Assembly: GCF_009651005.1 (NCBI RefSeq)
Contig: NZ_WHVW01000005.1
Coordinates: forward strand, 1 to 64,000
Direction of reading: 5' to 3'
Source: Sporosarcina obsidiansis
GTDB taxonomy: Bacteria; Bacillota; Bacilli; Bacillales_A; Planococcaceae
Length of the DNA stretch: 64,000 bases
Part shown: piece by piece, positions 60,630 through 64,000 of the stretch
Position numbering within the stretch: position 1 is the first letter of the stretch
Layout: each line of letters begins with the position of its first letter
Notes under the pieces: generated by a model
Seen by the model: the letters and a program-made list of their open reading frames with translations, nothing else
Told to the model about the DNA's origin: nothing
The model's database searches: none
Program-made: the position numbers and the translations under genes

Positions 60630-61554
60630 AATTATTGAAGTCAATGGTTTGCGTAAGTCTTATGGTTCTATCGAAGCTGTGAAGGACGTTAGTTTCTATG
60701 TAGAAAAAGGAAGTCTCTTTTCATTCTTAGGAACAAATGGCGCAGGAAAATCCACTACCATCTCTATCATGTTAACGCTTTTGCAACATGACGCCGGTGA
60801 AGTAAAAGTGAATGGGTTAACTGTCGGCAAAGATGACGAAGCGATTCGGAAAGAAATTGGCGTCGTATTTCAAAACAGCTTTTTAGACCCCCTTCTGTCT
60901 GTACGAGAAAATTTAGATATACGGGCTCGATTGTATGGCATGTCGAAACCCGAAAGACTTGCTGCTATTCAAAGAGTTTCCGCGGTTGTGGATATTTCAT
61001 CTATCTTAAAGCGCCGATATGGCAAATTATCTGGTGGTCAAAAGAGACGGGTAGATATTGCGAGGGCTCTTCTTCATAAGCCGAACATCTTATTGTTGGA
61101 TGAACCTACAACTGGCTTAGATCCTCAAAATCGAAAACAGATTTGGAATACTATTTTACAACTGCAACGTGATACAAATATGACAGTCTTTTTAACCACG
61201 CATTATATTGAAGAAGCCGCTAATTCTAATTATGTTGTCGTAATGAAAGAAGGAGAGATTATTGCAAAAGGGAAGCCTGACGATTTAAAAGATCAATACT
61301 CTGCTGATCGTCTCATGATTACAGCACATGAAAAAGAACCATTACGCACCCAATTGCTAGAGAGTCAGCTCTTGTTCACTGAAGAAGGCTATTCCTTCCT
61401 CATCAATTTACCAACAACGGCAGATGCCATTCCTCTTTTAGTGCAATATCAAGACTATATTTCATCTTTTGAAGTACGAAAGTCGAGTTTAGATGATGTA
61501 TTCATAAAAATTCACGATGGAGAGGAGACGGCTGACCATGTTAGGATTCGCTAG
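60622..61554 (+). CDS. ABC transporter ATP-binding protein (DrrA/NatA type)
   Basis: 310 residues: Walker A GTNGAGKST (about 37-45), Q-loop VFQNSFLDP, signature LSGGQKRRVDIA (about 133-144), Walker B NILLLDEPTTGLDP, H-loop THYIEEA, and a C-terminal extension of about 90 residues as in drug and antibiotic exporters. Powers the ABC-2 permease encoded next (17-base overlap). ATG at 60622 after AGAGGAGTGATTTGG; the GTG at 60613 is inside that site. Confidence 0.9.
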   Translation: MSKIIEVNGLRKSYGSIEAVKDVSFYVEKGSLFSFLGTNGAGKSTTISIMLTLLQHDAGEVKVNGLTVGKDDEAIRKEIGVVFQNSFLDPLLSVRENLDIRARLYGMSKPERLAAIQRVSAVVDISSILKRRYGKLSGGQKRRVDIARALLHKPNILLLDEPTTGLDPQNRKQIWNTILQLQRDTNMTVFLTTHYIEEAANSNYVVVMKEGEIIAKGKPDDLKDQYSADRLMITAHEKEPLRTQLLESQLLFTEEGYSFLINLPTTADAIPLLVQYQDYISSFEVRKSSLDDVFIKIHDGEETADHVRIR

Positions 61555-62392
61555 ACGGAACTTGCTATTGTACTTCCGCGATAAAGCGGCAGTATTCTTT
61601 TCATTGCTTGCCGTCCTCATTCTACTTGCCCTTTATGTATTCTTTCTCGGAGATTTAATCGCTAGTGGATTGCCTAATTTCCCTGCTAAAGATTGGCTTC
61701 TTCTATCATGGATCATTGCTGGAATCTTAGCCGTTACTGCTGTTACCACTACTTTAGGAGCGTTCGGTGTCATGGTAGAAGATCGCTCAACACACGCATA
61801 CTTGGACTTTTACGCATCTCCTATCAAACGTTCTTCACTTTTCGGTGGGTACGTGATCAGCTCTATCGTCATTGGCATTTTCATGTGCTTGATGACGCTC
61901 TTTGCAGCAAATGCCATCTTATTTTTTACAGGTGAGGAAATACTATCATTCATCCAGTTAACAAAAGTGATTGGTGTTATTTTCTTATCCGTTGCAGCAA
62001 GCGGTTCGATGATTTTATTCCTTGTTTCATTTTTTAAGACTGCCAATGCGTTTGTTGCAGCTAGCACCTTAATAGGGACTTTACTTGGTTTTTTAGCAGG
62101 CATTTATATTCCCATTGGCAATCTGTCCGCTTCCTTGCAGACGATCATAAAATTTTTCCCTACCTCACATTCCGCTGCTCTATTTCGGCAGTTGTTGATG
62201 GAACAACCTATGCAAGAGGCTTTCGCTCATGCTCCTAGACTGGCTAAGGAGGAGTTCCAACTGAATATGGGTGTATTTTTCGAGATATACGGAAGCTCCA
62301 CTTCTCCCTTATTCAGTGTTCTTTATTTAATCGGGACTGCAATTGTCTTTTTTGCACTATCTATTGCTGTGATGAAGTGGAAGAGATCTTAG
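61538..62392 (+). CDS. ABC-2 type transporter permease
   Basis: 284 residues with six membrane helices in the ABC-2 pattern; the N-terminal cytoplasmic start LGFARRNLLLYFRDKAAVFFSLLAVL is typical, and ADAP-like loops follow. Exports a lipid, antibiotic or peptide together with the ATPase. ATG at 61538 after GAGGAGACGG, overlapping the ATPase gene by 17 bases. Last gene of the LytTR-DUF3021-ABC operon. Confidence 0.88.
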   Translation: MLGFARRNLLLYFRDKAAVFFSLLAVLILLALYVFFLGDLIASGLPNFPAKDWLLLSWIIAGILAVTAVTTTLGAFGVMVEDRSTHAYLDFYASPIKRSSLFGGYVISSIVIGIFMCLMTLFAANAILFFTGEEILSFIQLTKVIGVIFLSVAASGSMILFLVSFFKTANAFVAASTLIGTLLGFLAGIYIPIGNLSASLQTIIKFFPTSHSAALFRQLLMEQPMQEAFAHAPRLAKEEFQLNMGVFFEIYGSSTSPLFSVLYLIGTAIVFFALSIAVMKWKRS

Positions 62393-62528
62393 GTAAAAGT
62401 AAAAAGTGATTGAAACTAGACTTTCTCTACCTATTTCACTTCTTCATAAATTCTTCAGAAAAACCTATACTCTTTCTTCATCATCTTCGCGCATAATGAA
62501 TGTAGTAACCTTATAGGATGGTGTATTC

Positions 62529-63413
62529 ATGAAGAAGCTACTGCTAGTCCTACTCTTACTAGGTGGAATCTATTTCACCTTTACCAAGTGGGATAGCCAA
62601 CAAATAGATCAAGAAAATTGGAGTGTTTCTGCGAAAGCGATGATTCTAATGGACGCAAAGACCGGCAAAGTTCTCTATAAGAAAAATAGTGTAGAGTCCT
62701 TACCCATAGCGAGCATGACGAAGCTGATGACTCAATATATCATTTTGAACTCTATTCAGAGCGGCAAGCTATCTTGGGATACGGAATATAAACCAAGTGC
62801 GTATGTACAAAACATGAACCAACTGAAAAACGCATCAAAAATTGGTATGGCGGTCAATCAAACCTATACGGTTCGTGAGCTGTTTACCGCCATGTCTGTC
62901 ATTTCAGCAAACGATGCCGCCATTGCTTTGGCTGAGCTAGTCGGTGGGACAGAGGAACAGTTTGTCGCCATTATGAATGAACAAGCTAAAGCTTTTGGAT
63001 TAAAGCATACGACATTTTATAATTCATCCGGGTTGGATGGAAGCTATTTAGGTAAAAGTGAAGAAGAAACCAATCTGTCATCTGCTCATGATATGGCTAT
63101 CATAGCGCAGAAGCTCATAAATAAGCACCCCGAAGTTTTAGAATTCACAAAAATGCAAAGTTTCACTACAAATCAAGAAGTGAAAATGTGGAACACGAAT
63201 TTATTGCTCCCCGGCATGCCACTTTCAATGGAAGGCATAGACGGTTTGAAAACGGGGTACACAGACGCAGCTGGTTCTTGTTTTGCTGGTACGGGTGTAT
63301 TTAATGGCAACCGCGTTATTTCTGTTGTCATAGGAGTAGAAGAGGTACATGATGACAAGTCTAACCCTCGTTTTACCTTGACGCGCGAGATGATCGAACG
63401 ATTCACAAACTAA
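62529..63413 (+). CDS. dacA: D-alanyl-D-alanine carboxypeptidase (S11 family)
   Basis: 294 residues. An N-terminal hydrophobic segment (about 3-18) serves as signal or anchor, then the penicillin-binding-protein core: SMTK (active-site Ser, SxxK, about 62-65), SAN (SxN motif, about 121-123) and KTG (about 243-245). It trims the terminal D-Ala of peptidoglycan stem peptides. It ends at the catalytic domain without the usual C-terminal beta domain and amphipathic anchor of PBP5, so it is a short form anchored by its N-terminus. GGATGG lies upstream of the ATG. Symbol is by family only. Confidence 0.87.
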   Translation: MKKLLLVLLLLGGIYFTFTKWDSQQIDQENWSVSAKAMILMDAKTGKVLYKKNSVESLPIASMTKLMTQYIILNSIQSGKLSWDTEYKPSAYVQNMNQLKNASKIGMAVNQTYTVRELFTAMSVISANDAAIALAELVGGTEEQFVAIMNEQAKAFGLKHTTFYNSSGLDGSYLGKSEEETNLSSAHDMAIIAQKLINKHPEVLEFTKMQSFTTNQEVKMWNTNLLLPGMPLSMEGIDGLKTGYTDAAGSCFAGTGVFNGNRVISVVIGVEEVHDDKSNPRFTLTREMIERFTN

Positions 63414-63431
63414 TTAATTCAACTACCAAGC

Positions 63432-64000
63432 TTATTCATCTCGAATATCTAATCCCATCATGGCAGCAAACTGAATTGCTTGATGAACAGACACAATACA
63501 ACCTTCCAGATCCTTCATCGACACAGTTAGGCTGTCGAATTCGGAAGTTCTCAGTTCTATGCCTTTTAGAGGCGTTCCATCAAAACTGGCACGATCCAGT
63601 TTGCATTCGAAGAAGTTGGTATCCTTTAGCTTACAATCAAAGAAGTCTGTATCTTTAAGCTGACACTTTTCGAATAGAACACGATCCCACTTAGTATGGA
63701 CAAACGCACATAGATTCCCAATGCATTGTTCGAATGAAACATGAGCGAATCGAGCGTCTGTAAAGTTGACACCAAGCATCTTACAATTATGGAAGCTGGC
63801 ACGATGAATACTGACACCACTCAAATCTGCATTAGAAAAATCACAGTTCTCAAAACGCACATCTGTAATGAACAAGTCTGGTAAGGACGTATGCTGAAAA
63901 CTAGAGTTCTTAATGATCATATTCGTTAAGTGAGCGCGCTCCACTGTCTCACTATCGATGCTTGAATCTACGACGATACAATTTTGCAGGAATGGATCTT
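63432..64000 (-). CDS. Pentapeptide-repeat protein (partial, runs off the right edge)
   Basis: At least 189 residues. The frame is open from the window end (DPFLQNCIVVDSSID...) through a GTG at 63944 to the stop at 63432, so the true start is outside. Pentapeptide units A(D/N)LXX with Phe or Leu at the centre repeat throughout (VRFENCDFSNADLSGVSIHRASFHNCKMLGVNF, CQLKDTDFFDCKLKDTNFFECKLDRASF), giving a right-handed beta-helix. Such proteins may mimic DNA (Qnr/MfpA) or be structural; no further evidence here. Ends with a helical LDIRDE tail. Confidence 0.8.
   Translation of the reverse strand, partial: DPFLQNCIVVDSSIDSETVERAHLTNMIIKNSSFQHTSLPDLFITDVRFENCDFSNADLSGVSIHRASFHNCKMLGVNFTDARFAHVSFEQCIGNLCAFVHTKWDRVLFEKCQLKDTDFFDCKLKDTNFFECKLDRASFDGTPLKGIELRTSEFDSLTVSMKDLEGCIVSVHQAIQFAAMMGLDIRDE

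Noticed and set aside
1..64000. CRISPR arrays, tRNA or rRNA genes, prophage or transposase genes
   Set aside because: I looked for regularly spaced identical repeats, tRNA T-loop and CCA patterns, and transposase or integrase motifs and saw none. The only regular array (44382-44507) has diverged spacers of 12-15 bp and is not CRISPR-like.

Overview
The window looks like chromosomal DNA of an endospore-forming member of the Bacillales, most probably the Planococcaceae and a Sporosarcina-like organism. This is inferred from gene content and codon style, not from a marker gene. The evidence is a complete tricistronic GerA/GerB/GerC germinant-receptor operon, Bacillus-type ribosome binding sites with many TTG and GTG starts, low-to-moderate GC, SigL/AcoR-type acetoin catabolism, a glmS ribozyme and a guanine riboswitch. 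No rRNA, tRNA, CRISPR array, transposase or prophage gene was recognised.

Left part (1-11.3 kb): a PfpI/DJ-1 protein, a FapA-like polymerising protein, and a small coiled-coil membrane protein. An apparently free-standing structured RNA with its own promoter and terminator precedes a DUF2935 gene. Then come a Cys-rich copper-binding four-helix protein, an HmoB-like haem monooxygenase, a DUF3231 protein, a tiny Gln-rich ORF, the ger operon and tatAC.

Middle-left (11.3-25.4 kb): a 29-bp duplicated palindrome flanks a ~0.5-kb repeat element between tatC and rpoN (sigma-54). rpoN is divergent from an acoR-type activator, which is followed by a sigma-54 promoter and the acetoin dehydrogenase genes (E3, E1-alpha, E1-beta, E2). 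After wrbA and a few small genes comes a LysE exporter/XRE-cupin regulator pair sharing a perfect 16-bp inverted repeat. A guanine-type riboswitch with intrinsic terminator then controls a purine permease-like gene and a phosphoribosyltransferase.

Middle (25.5-34.5 kb): a catabolic block with an MBL hydrolase, a complete TRAP transporter (DctM, DctQ, DctP), an aldehyde dehydrogenase, a ThDP-dependent decarboxylase-like enzyme, and two divergent Crp/Fnr regulators. The two enzyme genes each carry an upstream palindrome TGTTAAT-N2-ATTAACA. I infer uptake of an organic acid, decarboxylation to an aldehyde and oxidation to an acid; the substrate is unknown.

Middle-right (35-44.3 kb): a DHA2 multidrug efflux gene is preceded by a promoter, a 12-codon leader ORF with a strong Shine-Dalgarno and an intrinsic terminator, which is the layout of antibiotic-responsive ribosome-mediated attenuation. 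It is followed by a rhodanese, two coupled membrane proteins, a truncated ArsR with a flavin-monooxygenase remnant, a small secreted two-cysteine peptide, and glmS with its ribozyme. Just upstream of the glmS promoter lies an array whose GCTCGG motif recurs at exactly 21-bp intervals.

Right part (44.5-64 kb): an acid-sugar cluster (GntP permease, DUF1537 kinase, GarR-like reductase, divergent GntR regulator), an acyl-CoA thioesterase, a HAD phosphatase, a membrane protein plus ATPase pair, an AarF/UbiB kinase, a lipoprotein MsrA, a NorA-like MFS pump, a cyclase-family hydrolase, a LytTR-DUF3021-ABC export module and a D,D-carboxypeptidase. A pentapeptide-repeat gene runs off the right edge. 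The strongest candidates for something undescribed are the efflux-gene leader attenuator, the orphan structured RNA, the 21-bp array and the TRAP/ThDP/aldehyde dehydrogenase module with its shared operators.
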